In this document: positions 54,169 through 62,729 of the stretch, piece by piece | Layout: each line of letters starts with the position of its first letter | Position numbering within the stretch: the stretch's first letter is position 1 | Assembly: GCF_002848135.1 (NCBI RefSeq) | Contig: NZ_PKGB01000003.1 | Span: forward strand, 1-64,000 | DNA from: Hydrogenovibrio sp. SC-1 | GTDB lineage: Bacteria > Pseudomonadota > Gammaproteobacteria > Thiomicrospirales > Thiomicrospiraceae | Reading direction: 5' to 3' | DNA: 64,000 nucleotides | Notes under the pieces: model-generated | Told to the model about the DNA's origin: nothing | The model's input: the letters and a program-made list of their open reading frames with translations, nothing else | Database searches by the model: none | Translations under genes and position numbers: made by a program

Positions 54169-56184
54169 ATGGTTCTCGTGAGCGATACTGTACTGGCCCG
54201 AAAGTGGCGTCCAAAAAACTTTTCCGAATTAGTGGGTCAAACCCATGTCATGCAAGCGTTATCCAATGCACTGGATCAACAACGGCTACATCATGCCTAT
54301 TTATTTACTGGCACACGCGGGGTTGGTAAAACCACCATCGCTCGAATTTTCTCTAAGGCTTTGAATTGCGAGCAAGGAATGAGTTCAACGCCATGTGGCG
54401 TTTGTTCTGTCTGTCAGTCAATTGATGAAGGGCGGTTTGTTGATCTGATTGAAGTGGATGCGGCCTCGAAAACCAAGGTCGAAGATACCCGAGAATTGTT
54501 GGAAAATGTTCAGTACGCACCCGTTCAAGGTCGATACAAAGTATATTTGATTGACGAGGTGCACATGCTCTCTAAGAGCAGTTTTAATGCTCTGTTGAAG
54601 ACGTTAGAAGAGCCGCCTGAGCATGTTAAATTTTTATTAGCGACCACCGATCCGCATAAATTACCGATGACGGTCTTGTCGCGCTGTTTGCAATTTAATT
54701 TAATGCGGCTGACGCAAGTCCAATTACAACAGCATTTAGCGTTTATTTTAACGCAAGAAGCAATCGCCTTTGACGACGCAGCCTTGGCGATGATTGCTAA
54801 GAGTGCCGATGGTTCCGCGCGGGATGCGCTGAGTATTTTGGATCAGGCCATCGCTTATGGGGCTGGTGAAGTTCAGCATGCCGCTGTTCAGGCGATGCTT
54901 GGCTTGGTCGATCAGCAGTTTACCTTGGCCATTTTACAAGCCTTGGCACAAGATTCTGCGGAAGGCATAAAACAAGTCGTGAAGCAACTAGCTGCACTTG
55001 GGGTCGACTATGTTGCCTTAAATGCGCAACTCATTGAAAGCTTGCATTCCTTGAGCCTGATTCAGGTGTTAGGCGACGCTGGTGAAACGGCGATTTTAGA
55101 GACCGACACGCTTCAAACGCTTGCCGAACAACTTGCACCTGAGCGTGTACAGATGTGTTATCAAATTGCGCTATTGGCAAAACAAGATATGGCGTTGGCT
55201 CCCGATATCCGCATTGGTTTTGAAATGGCATTGCTTAGAATGTTGGCATTTCAACTGGCGGAAGGTGATCCCGAGCCGTCTAAAATGACCAGGCCTGGGC
55301 AAAATTCTGTTCAAAATACGGGGCAAGAAGCACCGTTAACCCAGCCAATGAATGCTGCTGTGAATTCAGTGACAATTCCTTCGGCTCCGCCGCAGCCCAT
55401 GGCCGAGCAAACCTTGCCTGCTTCAGAATCCGTTTCCTCTCAGCCAAACCAACAAGCTGTCAGTGCTCAGCAACCGTCAGTGCAGATGGTAACGGAGGAT
55501 GATCCAATTCAAGCCTTGAAAAAGCAATTAGCCGCCACTTTAGGTGGTGCGGATGAAAAAAAAACGTCTGCTAACGCACCCAAGGTCCCGCCAAAAACAG
55601 CGGCTATTCAAGAAAGTCAGCATAATGTTGCGCCAGAGATGGCTGCTGCAGAACCTAGCCATTCATTTGACGCTCAGCCGATAATGGAGCAGGCGATTGC
55701 GCCGCAATCAGATACCAGTTCGCATCTTGAGCAAACCGTTTCTTCGGATGTCGTATGGGAGCCTGACCTGTCTGCATCGCAATTGCAAGACACAGGACAG
55801 CCGCATCCAACCATTGAAAATTGGTTACAACTGATTGTCGAATTGGGATTAGAGGGCATGGCTGCAGAATTAGCGCGACAGTCTATTTTAGTTCGTCAGA
55901 CTCCACAAGTATTGACTTTGAGTGTTGATCCTGCTCAGGCACAGGTGGCTTTAACCGAGTTGGCTTTTCAACGGTTAGAGGAGCAGGTAAAAGCCCAGCT
56001 TGGTTGTCGATTGGAGTTTGAACAGGCATCAGGACCACACTGGACCCCTGCAAAACAATCAGCCTCTGATAATGAAATGCGTCAACAGCAGGCAAGAACG
56101 GCTATCGAGCAGGATGCCAAAGTACAAGCTTTTAAACAAACTTTGAATTTAAATGTAATTGAATCGTCGATTCAACCAAAATAA
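54169..56184 (+). CDS. dnaX: DNA polymerase III subunits tau and gamma
   Basis: Clamp-loader ATPase. 671 residues (E. coli tau 643). Start region VLARKWRPKNFSELVGQTHV; Walker A GTRGVGKTTIAR (about 48-55); zinc cysteines in CGVCSVC; DEVHMLSKSSFNALLKTLEEPP; sensor 1 TTDPHKLPMTVLSRC. Residues about 370-535 are a variable Gln/Pro/Ala-rich linker, followed by the tau-specific C-terminal domain. The linker contains an A9 run with features of a -1 frameshift site (about 468-residue product) and a variant ACCAGGCCTGGG copy. It precedes ybaB and recR. Confidence 0.97.
   Translation: MVLVSDTVLARKWRPKNFSELVGQTHVMQALSNALDQQRLHHAYLFTGTRGVGKTTIARIFSKALNCEQGMSSTPCGVCSVCQSIDEGRFVDLIEVDAASKTKVEDTRELLENVQYAPVQGRYKVYLIDEVHMLSKSSFNALLKTLEEPPEHVKFLLATTDPHKLPMTVLSRCLQFNLMRLTQVQLQQHLAFILTQEAIAFDDAALAMIAKSADGSARDALSILDQAIAYGAGEVQHAAVQAMLGLVDQQFTLAILQALAQDSAEGIKQVVKQLAALGVDYVALNAQLIESLHSLSLIQVLGDAGETAILETDTLQTLAEQLAPERVQMCYQIALLAKQDMALAPDIRIGFEMALLRMLAFQLAEGDPEPSKMTRPGQNSVQNTGQEAPLTQPMNAAVNSVTIPSAPPQPMAEQTLPASESVSSQPNQQAVSAQQPSVQMVTEDDPIQALKKQLAATLGGADEKKTSANAPKVPPKTAAIQESQHNVAPEMAAAEPSHSFDAQPIMEQAIAPQSDTSSHLEQTVSSDVVWEPDLSASQLQDTGQPHPTIENWLQLIVELGLEGMAAELARQSILVRQTPQVLTLSVDPAQAQVALTELAFQRLEEQVKAQLGCRLEFEQASGPHWTPAKQSASDNEMRQQQARTAIEQDAKVQAFKQTLNLNVIESSIQPK
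55288..55299. repeat. ACCAGGCCTGGG, one-mismatch copy in dnaX (copy 7)
   Basis: The left arm (AAAATG before the core) matches copies 1 and 6, while the right arm has diverged. It is read as TRPG, using the AGG codon, in the linker region that tolerates change. Confidence 0.75.
55542..55574 (+). promoter_or_regulatory. candidate frameshift or slippage site of dnaX
   Basis: AGGTGG (55542-55547), a run of nine A (55556-55564) that in frame reads GAA AAA AAA, and a -1-frame TAA at 55572-55574. This matches the E. coli arrangement of an SD-like element about 10 nt before a slippery A-run and an early -1 stop. The product would be a gamma-like protein of about 468 residues. A weak stem CCGC/GCGG lies downstream. 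Confidence 0.6.
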
Positions 56185-56202
56185 CTCATAAAAGGAGTCG
56201 GT

Positions 56203-56532
56203 ATGTTAGGTGGTAAAGGTGGTTTGGGTAATTTAATGAAACAAGCCCAAGAAATGCAGAAGAAAATGCAAGCCGCACAAGAAGAAGTTGCCAAAATGGA
56301 AATCACGGGAGAAGCCGGTGGTGGGTTGGTTTCTGTGGTGATGACTGGTAAGCATGAGTTGGTTAAGGTTTCAATAGACGATAGCTTAATGGATGACAAA
56401 GAAATGCTTGAAGACTTGGTGGCTGCGGCGGTTAATAGTGCAGCTCGCAAAGTAGAAGAATCGTCTCAAGAAAAAATGGGCGGTTTGACCGCAGGCATTG
56501 ACTTACCGCCTGGGATGAAAATGCCCTTTTAA
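56203..56532 (+). CDS. ybaB: YbaB/EbfC nucleoid-associated protein
   Basis: 109-residue DNA-binding dimer (E. coli YbaB 109). [30 protein letters not shown] is the helical tweezer, followed by [15 protein letters not shown] and the [10 protein letters not shown] end. It has a good ribosome-binding site (AAAGGAG). It lies in the usual dnaX-ybaB-recR order. Confidence 0.97.
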   Translation: MLGGKGGLGNLMKQAQEMQKKMQAAQEEVAKMEITGEAGGGLVSVVMTGKHELVKVSIDDSLMDDKEMLEDLVAAAVNSAARKVEESSQEKMGGLTAGIDLPPGMKMPF

Positions 56533-56567
56533 CGCTACTTGATGGGAATCCTAAAGATGAGCTTGCG

Positions 56568-57170
56568 ATGCAAAGTCCTTTAATTAATGAACTAATCGAT
56601 GCCTTTAAGCAACTGCCAACCATTGGTCAAAAGTCCGCACAGAGGTTGGCTTATTATTTGTTGCAAGATCACCAAGCAACTGGGCAGCGATTGGCAAGTG
56701 CGATAGAAACTGCGATTGAAAAAGTGGGGCACTGCCAACAGTGCCGAAATCTTTCAGAGACGGATATTTGTAGCATTTGTGCATCACCAGCGCGCGCACG
56801 GCAGCAAGTCTGTATTGTTGAATCTCCAACCGATGTGATGGTGATTGAGCAATCAGGGGTTTATCAGGGGTTGTATTTTGTCTTAATGGGGCATTTATCA
56901 CCCATCGATGGGATTGGCCCTGATCAACTGGGATTGCCAATTCTTAAAAACCGTTTGCAAGTAGGGGAGGTTGAAGAAGTGATTATCGCCACCAATCCCA
57001 CCGTTGAAGGGGAAGCAACGGCGCATTATATTCAGCAAATGGCCTCTCAACAGAATATTCAGGTAACGCGTTTGGCGCAAGGCATTCCATTAGGAGGAGA
57101 GTTGGAATACATTGATGCTGGCACACTTGGTCAGGCTTTTGTCGGACGAAAAAATATTGAGAGTCAGTGA
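56568..57170 (+). CDS. recR: recombination protein RecR
   Basis: RecFOR pathway protein that helps load RecA on gapped DNA. 200 residues (E. coli 201). N-terminal helix-hairpin-helix LPTIGQKSAQRLAYYLL; zinc finger C-x2-C in CQQCRNLSETDICSIC; Toprim domain VESPTDVMVIEQSG and IATNPTVEGEATAHYI; C-terminal RLAQGIPLGGELEYIDAGTLGQAF. It overlaps the lipoprotein gene by one base. Confidence 0.98.
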   Translation: MQSPLINELIDAFKQLPTIGQKSAQRLAYYLLQDHQATGQRLASAIETAIEKVGHCQQCRNLSETDICSICASPARARQQVCIVESPTDVMVIEQSGVYQGLYFVLMGHLSPIDGIGPDQLGLPILKNRLQVGEVEEVIIATNPTVEGEATAHYIQQMASQQNIQVTRLAQGIPLGGELEYIDAGTLGQAFVGRKNIESQ

Positions 57171-59071
57171 TGAACCTGTGCTCAAAACTTTGTCATTGGA
57201 GTTGGCTAGTTGTCTTATTGGTGATTCTGTCAGCTTGTGGCGGCGGCGGCAGTTCAACCGGTACGGCTGATAGTCAAGCATTGGCTGCGGGCATTAATCT
57301 GGTCGTTTTTGAATCCGAACGAAATGGTGCTTCTGCCTTGGCTGCAGCCATTGATGAAGGCGAGCGTATTAAAGTGACGGTCAAGTTACTCGACGACCGT
57401 AAGCTACCTTTGGCTCGGGAAGTCATCACCGCTGCAGTTGATATTGGCACTCTCTCAAGTCCGCCCAGTTTAACGGATCAAAATGGATTAACCACCTTCT
57501 ATCTTGAAGCGCCAGCACCCCTAGCAACTGAAACCGTTGTCGGGACTTTGACGGTGGGTGCAACGGGGTATCCGGACCGCACCTTTAGCTATGAATTTAA
57601 ACAGACGGCAACGGCGACTACCGGTACCACCACGGGAGAACCTACAGGGGTTTCCATTTCATTTATTTCCGCGGATCCAACCTATATCGGTTTAAAAGAT
57701 ATTGGCGGCCTAGATTTGTCCCAACAGTCTAATGTGACCTTTGCGGTTAAAGATATAGATGGTAATCCGGTGAATAATCATTTGGTCAATTTTAAATTAG
57801 CTACTGAAATTGGTGGTTTGAGTCTCTCAGTAACGGAAGGTTATACCAATCAAAATGGTGAGGTTTCAACACGCGTTCTATCTGGAACGGTTCCGACAAC
57901 GGTTCGAGTCATTGCTTATTTCACATCAGGCGAGGTGGAAATCTCTGCCCCCTCAGATCAATTAACCATTGGCACTGGGCTGCCTGACCAGAATAGTTTT
58001 GAAATCACTGCCGATACTCTTGCACCTCAAGGCCTTAACTACAGTGGTGAAGTTGTGAATATTACTGCGCGATTAGCCGATCGGAATAATAATCCAGTTC
58101 CAGATGGAACCAGTGTCTATTTCACGACAGAAGGGGGCGCGATTGATTCAAGTTGCGAAACCACGAAAGGCAGTTGCTCGGTTGAATGGCGGAGTCAGGC
58201 GCCTCGTCCTAGCGATCATCGAGTCACCGTACAAGCTTATGCAGTAGGGCATGAGTCCTTTTATGATCGTGTTAATGCTGCTAATCCATCGAATGGTCAG
58301 GATGGGGTGTTTGATGGAGTGGATGTATTTGATGATTTGGCTGAATCCTTTCGAGATGACGATGAAAATGGCACCTATAATCCAAGTGCAACAACGGGTT
58401 TTACATATAATTTTGCGCTAGATGAGCGGTATCAGGATTACAACAGCGATGGTCGCTATAGTGCCGCTGATGGGGTTTTTAATGGGGTGCCCTGTCAACA
58501 CACAACAAAATGTGCGGCTAATCCATCCTTAACCGATGTCAAAACCACCTTAGTACATGTCCGCGCCAGTAAAGTGCTAATTTTGACATCAAATTATCCA
58601 AAGATTCATCTATATCAGTTGAATTCTGGGAATAGTTGTTTAGATTCAAATGGAAAAATTTCAACGTTAAATTGTACTAATATAGCCAATGGCATCGTTA
58701 ATTTTGCCGCAGGGGTTCAAACATTGCAATTTTGGATTATGATTGAGGATACGGCTGCAAAATGCCAGGCCAGTGTCAACGATGCAAGTCGAGTCGATGA
58801 AATTAATCCTGACAGTGCGGCTTGTTTAGTAGCTGTTAGACAGTCAGCCGCAACTGGTTCAACGATTGGGGTGACGTCAGAGGTCGGCGCGGTTTCAGGC
58901 GTGCCCGAAGCAGGTATAGCTAATACCTTAAGTCACCGTGAGTTTGTGTTGTCAGTGACTTCAGATGATGCCAATACCGCACCAGTTTCGGGACCATTGG
59001 AGATTAAGGTGACCGCCCCTAAAGGTGAGATTCAATCTGTGTCAACGACACTGGTTGACCCTAGTGGTTAG
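57170..59071 (+). CDS. lipoprotein with bacterial Ig-like (Big-type) domains
   Basis: 633-residue predicted lipoprotein with lipobox LSAC (C23) and a poly-Gly start. At least three Ig-like beta-sandwich repeats are visible, each with the same kind of strand: [23 protein letters not shown]...[13 protein letters not shown] (about 75-125), [18 protein letters not shown]...[12 protein letters not shown], and [25 protein letters not shown] calcium-loop-like [12 protein letters not shown] and a cysteine-rich C-terminal part follow. The pattern suggests surface adhesion or matrix structure. It is cotranscribed with recR and its 3' end overlaps argF by 11 nt. Confidence 0.82.
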   Translation: MNLCSKLCHWSWLVVLLVILSACGGGGSSTGTADSQALAAGINLVVFESERNGASALAAAIDEGERIKVTVKLLDDRKLPLAREVITAAVDIGTLSSPPSLTDQNGLTTFYLEAPAPLATETVVGTLTVGATGYPDRTFSYEFKQTATATTGTTTGEPTGVSISFISADPTYIGLKDIGGLDLSQQSNVTFAVKDIDGNPVNNHLVNFKLATEIGGLSLSVTEGYTNQNGEVSTRVLSGTVPTTVRVIAYFTSGEVEISAPSDQLTIGTGLPDQNSFEITADTLAPQGLNYSGEVVNITARLADRNNNPVPDGTSVYFTTEGGAIDSSCETTKGSCSVEWRSQAPRPSDHRVTVQAYAVGHESFYDRVNAANPSNGQDGVFDGVDVFDDLAESFRDDDENGTYNPSATTGFTYNFALDERYQDYNSDGRYSAADGVFNGVPCQHTTKCAANPSLTDVKTTLVHVRASKVLILTSNYPKIHLYQLNSGNSCLDSNGKISTLNCTNIANGIVNFAAGVQTLQFWIMIEDTAAKCQASVNDASRVDEINPDSAACLVAVRQSAATGSTIGVTSEVGAVSGVPEAGIANTLSHREFVLSVTSDDANTAPVSGPLEIKVTAPKGEIQSVSTTLVDPSG

Positions 59072-59972
59072 CCATTAAGGCTTCAAGTAACGCTTTTTGT
59101 GCATGGAGTCGGTTTTCAGCTTCATCCCAGACCACGCTGTTAGGGTCATCCATTAATTCAGCCGACACTTCTTCGCCACGGTGTGCTGGTAAACAATGCA
59201 TAAATAAAGCCTCATTGTCTGCTTGCGCCATTAAATCACGGGTGACTTGGTAGTCCTTGAACGCTTTTTCACGTTTCTTCTGCTCTTCTTCTTGTCCCAT
59301 GCTCGCCCAAACATCGGTCACCACCAAATCAACGCCTTCTGCGGCTTCCATTGGGTTGCGAATCAGTTCAATCCGGTCTTCATTGCCGCTGATAAAGCGC
59401 GGATTGGCTTCATAGCCTTCAGGGGTGGCGACTCTTAGTTTGAAGTCATACTGTTTGGCGGCATTAATATAGGAGTGGCACATATTATTGCCATCTCCGA
59501 CCCATAACACTGTTTTACCGGCGATACTGCCGCGGTGTTCATAATAAGTCTGCATGTCGGCTAACAACTGGCATGGATGAAAATCATCCGTCAGGGCATT
59601 GATAACTGGCACACGTGAATGGGCAGAAAGCGTTTCAACTGTTTCATGAGCAAAGGTACGAATCATAATGCCATCAGCCATACTAGAAATAACCTTGGCG
59701 GTGTCCTCTATAGGTTCGCCTCGACCAATCTGAGTTCCCTCTGGACTTAAAAACAGCGCATGCCCCCCTAATTGGGTCATTCCGATTTCAAATGAAATCC
59801 GGGTGCGGGTTGATGATTTTTCAAAGATCATTGCTAGGGTTTTGTTTTTTAAGGGCTCAAATATTTCCCCGGCGTGTTGCATTTTCTTCAACTCGATTCC
59901 ACGAAGTAATAGCTGATGGAGCTGCTCGGGGCTAAAGTCTTGTAAGGTTAAAAAATGTTTTGGTTGTTTCAT
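59061..59972 (-). CDS. argF: ornithine carbamoyltransferase
   Basis: Converts ornithine and carbamoyl phosphate to citrulline. 303 residues. Carbamoyl-phosphate site [10 protein letters not shown], ornithine-binding [11 protein letters not shown], and the Cys loop [12 protein letters not shown]. The start [14 protein letters not shown] at 59972 has AAGAAGA upstream; the longer frame to 59996 lacks homology. It follows argD by 34 nt. Confidence 0.97.
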   Translation of the reverse strand: MKQPKHFLTLQDFSPEQLHQLLLRGIELKKMQHAGEIFEPLKNKTLAMIFEKSSTRTRISFEIGMTQLGGHALFLSPEGTQIGRGEPIEDTAKVISSMADGIMIRTFAHETVETLSAHSRVPVINALTDDFHPCQLLADMQTYYEHRGSIAGKTVLWVGDGNNMCHSYINAAKQYDFKLRVATPEGYEANPRFISGNEDRIELIRNPMEAAEGVDLVVTDVWASMGQEEEQKKREKAFKDYQVTRDLMAQADNEALFMHCLPAHRGEEVSAELMDDPNSVVWDEAENRLHAQKALLEALMANH

Positions 59973-60006
59973 AGGTAATCTTCTTTCATTTAGCAATCGT
60001 TTAGAC

Positions 60007-61185
60007 TTAATTCGGTTGAGTGAAGCTTTGAATTAAGGAAGAAAGTGTGTCAATCAGTTGATCGGTTTGATCATTTGACATCACAAAAGGAGGCAATAGA
60101 CGAATGGTATTACCTTGGGTGACATTAATTAAAAGGTGTTGCTCTAGCGCAAGTTTGACGAGTTCGACACAGGGACGATCCAGTTCAATGCCAATCATAT
60201 AGCCTTGGCCTCGAATGGAGACAACTGCATCAAAGCTTGAAAGGGCTTGATTCAGTCTGTCTAATAGCAATTCCCCTCTGTCAGCAATATAAGCAATATA
60301 GTCGTGATATGTCAGTGTTTTTAGCACAGCAAGGCCTGCGGCACAGGCCAAAGGGTTTCCACCAAAAGTGGTGCCATGGTTGCCCGGAACTAATAAGCCA
60401 GCTGTTTTATTCCCAGCTAGACAGGCGCCAATCGGAACACCATTGCCTAAGGCTTTTGCAAGGGTCATAACATCCGGTAAGATGCCTTCATGCTGGTGCG
60501 CAAACCATTCACCGGTCCGGCCGATACCTGTTTGAATTTCGTCAATCATGAGTAGCCAATCATTTTGGTCACAAATTGCTCGAAGCGATCTTAAATAGCC
60601 TTTATCTGGAATGTTGACCCCGCCTTCACCTTGAATGGGCTCAACCAAAATCGCAACGATTTCTTGATCATCATTTAATGCTGTGATCGCGTCAATATCG
60701 TTAAAGGGGACTCGAACGAATCCTTCCACTAATGGGGCGAACCCTTCCTGAACTTTTGGGTTACCCGTGGCGGAGAGCGTTGCTAAAGTTCGTCCGTGAA
60801 AACTGTTTTCCATCACAATGATTTTGGGGTGGCTAATTTTTTTTTGGTGAGCAAATTTACGAGCGATTTTAATAGCGGTTTCATTGGCCTCAGCGCCAGA
60901 GTTACAAAAGAACACTTTTTCTAAATGTGACCGTTCAATTAAAGCATCGGCAAGCTGAGTTTGTTTTTCAATATTGTAAAGGTTTGAAGTGTGTATGAGT
61001 TGCTGACTTTGCTCACAGATGGCATTGGAAATTTCCGGGTGAGCATGTCCCAAACTACAAACCGCAATACCGCTGACGGCATCTAAATAGGCTTGACCTT
61101 TAGCATCATAGAGCAATGCGCCTTTTCCAGAGTGGAAGCTAACAGGCAATCTTGCATAGGTGTTCATTAAGTGATCTTGTGCCAT
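60007..61185 (-). CDS. argD: acetylornithine aminotransferase
   Basis: PLP-dependent class III aminotransferase of arginine (and possibly lysine) biosynthesis. 392 residues. Typical segments are [71 protein letters not shown], the PLP lysine in [15 protein letters not shown], and [19 protein letters not shown]. It heads argDF. Upstream are an ArgR-like box and a terminator-like hairpin in the leader. Confidence 0.96.
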   Translation of the reverse strand: MAQDHLMNTYARLPVSFHSGKGALLYDAKGQAYLDAVSGIAVCSLGHAHPEISNAICEQSQQLIHTSNLYNIEKQTQLADALIERSHLEKVFFCNSGAEANETAIKIARKFAHQKKISHPKIIVMENSFHGRTLATLSATGNPKVQEGFAPLVEGFVRVPFNDIDAITALNDDQEIVAILVEPIQGEGGVNIPDKGYLRSLRAICDQNDWLLMIDEIQTGIGRTGEWFAHQHEGILPDVMTLAKALGNGVPIGACLAGNKTAGLLVPGNHGTTFGGNPLACAAGLAVLKTLTYHDYIAYIADRGELLLDRLNQALSSFDAVVSIRGQGYMIGIELDRPCVELVKLALEQHLLINVTQGNTIRLLPPFVMSNDQTDQLIDTLSSLIQSFTQPN

Positions 61186-61229
61186 GGTAAAACCGAAATC
61201 CTATCTTCTCTTATATTAGGGCTATAAAT

Positions 61230-61268
61230 AAAAAAGCAATCGAAAGCTGAACTTGCGATTGCTTTTTT
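61230..61268 (-). promoter_or_regulatory. terminator-like hairpin in the argD leader
   Basis: AAAAAAGCAATCG and CGATTGCTTTTTT form a perfect 13-bp stem with a 13-nt loop, T-flanked on both strands. It lies 45 to 83 nt upstream of the argD start, in a divergent gap where no gene ends, so it could attenuate argDF transcription or mark the end of a lost gene or small RNA. Confidence 0.5.
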
Positions 61269-61282
61269 GAATGGTGTTGTTA

Positions 61283-61300
61283 TTTGAAGTCGTATTCAAA
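61283..61300. promoter_or_regulatory. ArgR-like box between argD and ilvE
   Basis: TTTGAAGTCGTATTCAAA fits the ARG box pattern TNTGAATWWWWATTCANW with few deviations: T7 is G and the centre has C and G. A weaker half-match starts 3-4 bp away. It is placed upstream of argD, as expected for arginine repression by ArgR. Confidence 0.55.
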
Positions 61301-61461
61301 AGAATGATTTTAAACAACCCTCATAGAATTTCAAGCAAAATGTTGTATTTACCCTGGTCTTTCAATCGGTCGTGGCCGTTAATTATTATGTTTTACGAAA
61401 TAATATAGGATAAAATATCCAAAATATTTTTTTAATGAAATGGAAACAAAAGGCTTTTGCA

Positions 61462-62388
61462 ATGCAAACAATGAATGATCGCGATGGCGTAATTTGGTTA
61501 GATGGAAAAATGGTGGACTGGCGTGATGCAAAGGTGCATGTTTTAACCCATACCCTACATTATGGAATGGGGGTCTTTGAAGGTGTTCGCGCATATCATG
61601 CTGAACAGGGGACCTCAATTTTCCGATTGGAAGCGCATACTGACCGATTGTTTAATTCTGCCAAAATCATGAATATCTCCATGCCTTTTTCAAAAGCAGA
61701 AATTAATGAAGCTCAAAGAGCTGCGGTTCGAGAAAATGGTTTAGATTCGGCATATATTCGTCCAATGGTCTTTTACGGGTCTGAAGGAATGGGATTACGT
61801 GCCGACAATTTAAAAACCCACGTGATGGTTGCTGCTTGGGAGTGGGGCGCTTATATGGGAGAAGAAAATTTGCAAAAGGGCATTAAGATTGCCACTTCAT
61901 CTTTTACCCGTCATCACGTAAATGTCACTATGACTAAAGCCAAATCGAATGGCGCTTATATGAACTCGATGCTGGCATTGCAAGAAGCGGTTAGTCATGG
62001 TTGTGATGAAGCTTTGTTATTAGACACTGAAGGCTATGTTTCGGAAGGCTCTGGCGAAAACTTTTTTATGGTTAAAGACGGTATTATTTATACACCTGAA
62101 CTGACTTCTGCCTTGGATGGCATTACCCGTAAAACGATTATGAAGTTAGCCAATGAAGCAGGGTATGAAGTGCGAGAAAAACGTATTACACGTGATGAAG
62201 TCTATATTGCAGATGAAGCCTTTTTTACGGGCACAGCAGCAGAGGTAACGCCGATTCGTGAACTGGATAATCGCGTGATTGGTGAAGGGTGTCGTGGCCC
62301 TATAACTGAAGTATTGCAAACAAAATACTTTGATGTGGTTCACGGCCGTTCTGCGGCTCATTTGGATTGGTTAAACACGGTTGCCTAA
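61462..62388 (+). CDS. ilvE: branched-chain amino acid aminotransferase
   Basis: PLP-dependent class IV aminotransferase for Leu, Ile and Val. 308 residues (E. coli 309). VIWLDGKMVDWRDAKVHVLTHTLHYGMGVFEGVRAY, the PLP lysine in MTKAKSNGAYMNSMLAL, and EGYVSEGSGENFFMV. ATG 61462 is chosen (AAAAGG 8 nt upstream); ATG 61435 would add nine residues without homology. A dyad GGATA-AAA-TATCC (61408-61420) lies upstream. It is divergent from argD. Confidence 0.96.
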   Translation: MQTMNDRDGVIWLDGKMVDWRDAKVHVLTHTLHYGMGVFEGVRAYHAEQGTSIFRLEAHTDRLFNSAKIMNISMPFSKAEINEAQRAAVRENGLDSAYIRPMVFYGSEGMGLRADNLKTHVMVAAWEWGAYMGEENLQKGIKIATSSFTRHHVNVTMTKAKSNGAYMNSMLALQEAVSHGCDEALLLDTEGYVSEGSGENFFMVKDGIIYTPELTSALDGITRKTIMKLANEAGYEVREKRITRDEVYIADEAFFTGTAAEVTPIRELDNRVIGEGCRGPITEVLQTKYFDVVHGRSAAHLDWLNTVA

Positions 62389-62441
62389 TATATCAATCTG
62401 TTTGGCGGATTGTACGATAGTGATTAGAATAAGGAAGGATT

Positions 62442-62630
62442 ATGACACAAGAAACTATTGACGTGACTTATGATGATTTGCCGCTCACCTGTCCGATGCC
62501 AGGGGAGGCTCAATGGAATGCGCATCCAAGAGTGGCTTTGCCAATTGAAGAACAAGGTAACGCAAAGTGCCCCTATTGTGGCAAAGAGTATGTATTAAAA
62601 GACTGGGATCCAAATCATTCGGCACATTGA
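62442..62630 (+). CDS. zf-CHCC zinc-finger protein
   Basis: 62-residue protein of the zf-CHCC type (PF10276, related to the C-terminal part of complex I subunit NDUFS6). Zinc ligands are the first Cys (LTCPMPGE), His (AHPRVALPI) and the pair CPYC. Common in proteobacteria, often next to ilvE, as here. Its function is not known. It lies 53 nt after ilvE and probably shares its transcript. A 32-bp palindrome follows 9 nt after the stop. Confidence 0.9.
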   Translation: MTQETIDVTYDDLPLTCPMPGEAQWNAHPRVALPIEEQGNAKCPYCGKEYVLKDWDPNHSAH

Positions 62631-62639
62631 GTCGCGTGA

Positions 62640-62671
62640 GATGAAAACAACCAGGCCTGGTTGTTTTCATC
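62640..62671. repeat. 32-bp perfect palindrome around ACCAGGCCTGGT (copy 8)
   Basis: The core is at 62650-62661 with arms GATGAAAACA/TGTTTTCATC, differing from copies 1, 2 and 6 yet fully complementary. It lies 9 nt after the zf-CHCC stop, directly before the shared terminator hairpin. Confidence 0.85.
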
Positions 62672-62682
62672 GATTGTAGATA

Positions 62683-62712
62683 TAAAAAAACCCGCAAAAG
62701 CGGGTTTTTTTA
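62683..62712. terminator. bidirectional terminator between the zf-CHCC gene and glnA
   Basis: AAAAAAACCCGC-AAAA-GCGGGTTTTTTT has a T-run on both strands and serves the convergent ilvE/zf-CHCC and glnA transcripts. Confidence 0.9.
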
Positions 62713-62729
62713 TGGAATGCAACTTTGCC

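Noticed and set aside
58756-58772. AAAATGCCAGGCCAGTG in the Ig-like lipoprotein gene, like a half copy of the ACCAGGCCTGGT palindrome
   Set aside because: It lacks the first A of the core and the right half; similarity is partial and may be chance, so it was not counted as a copy.
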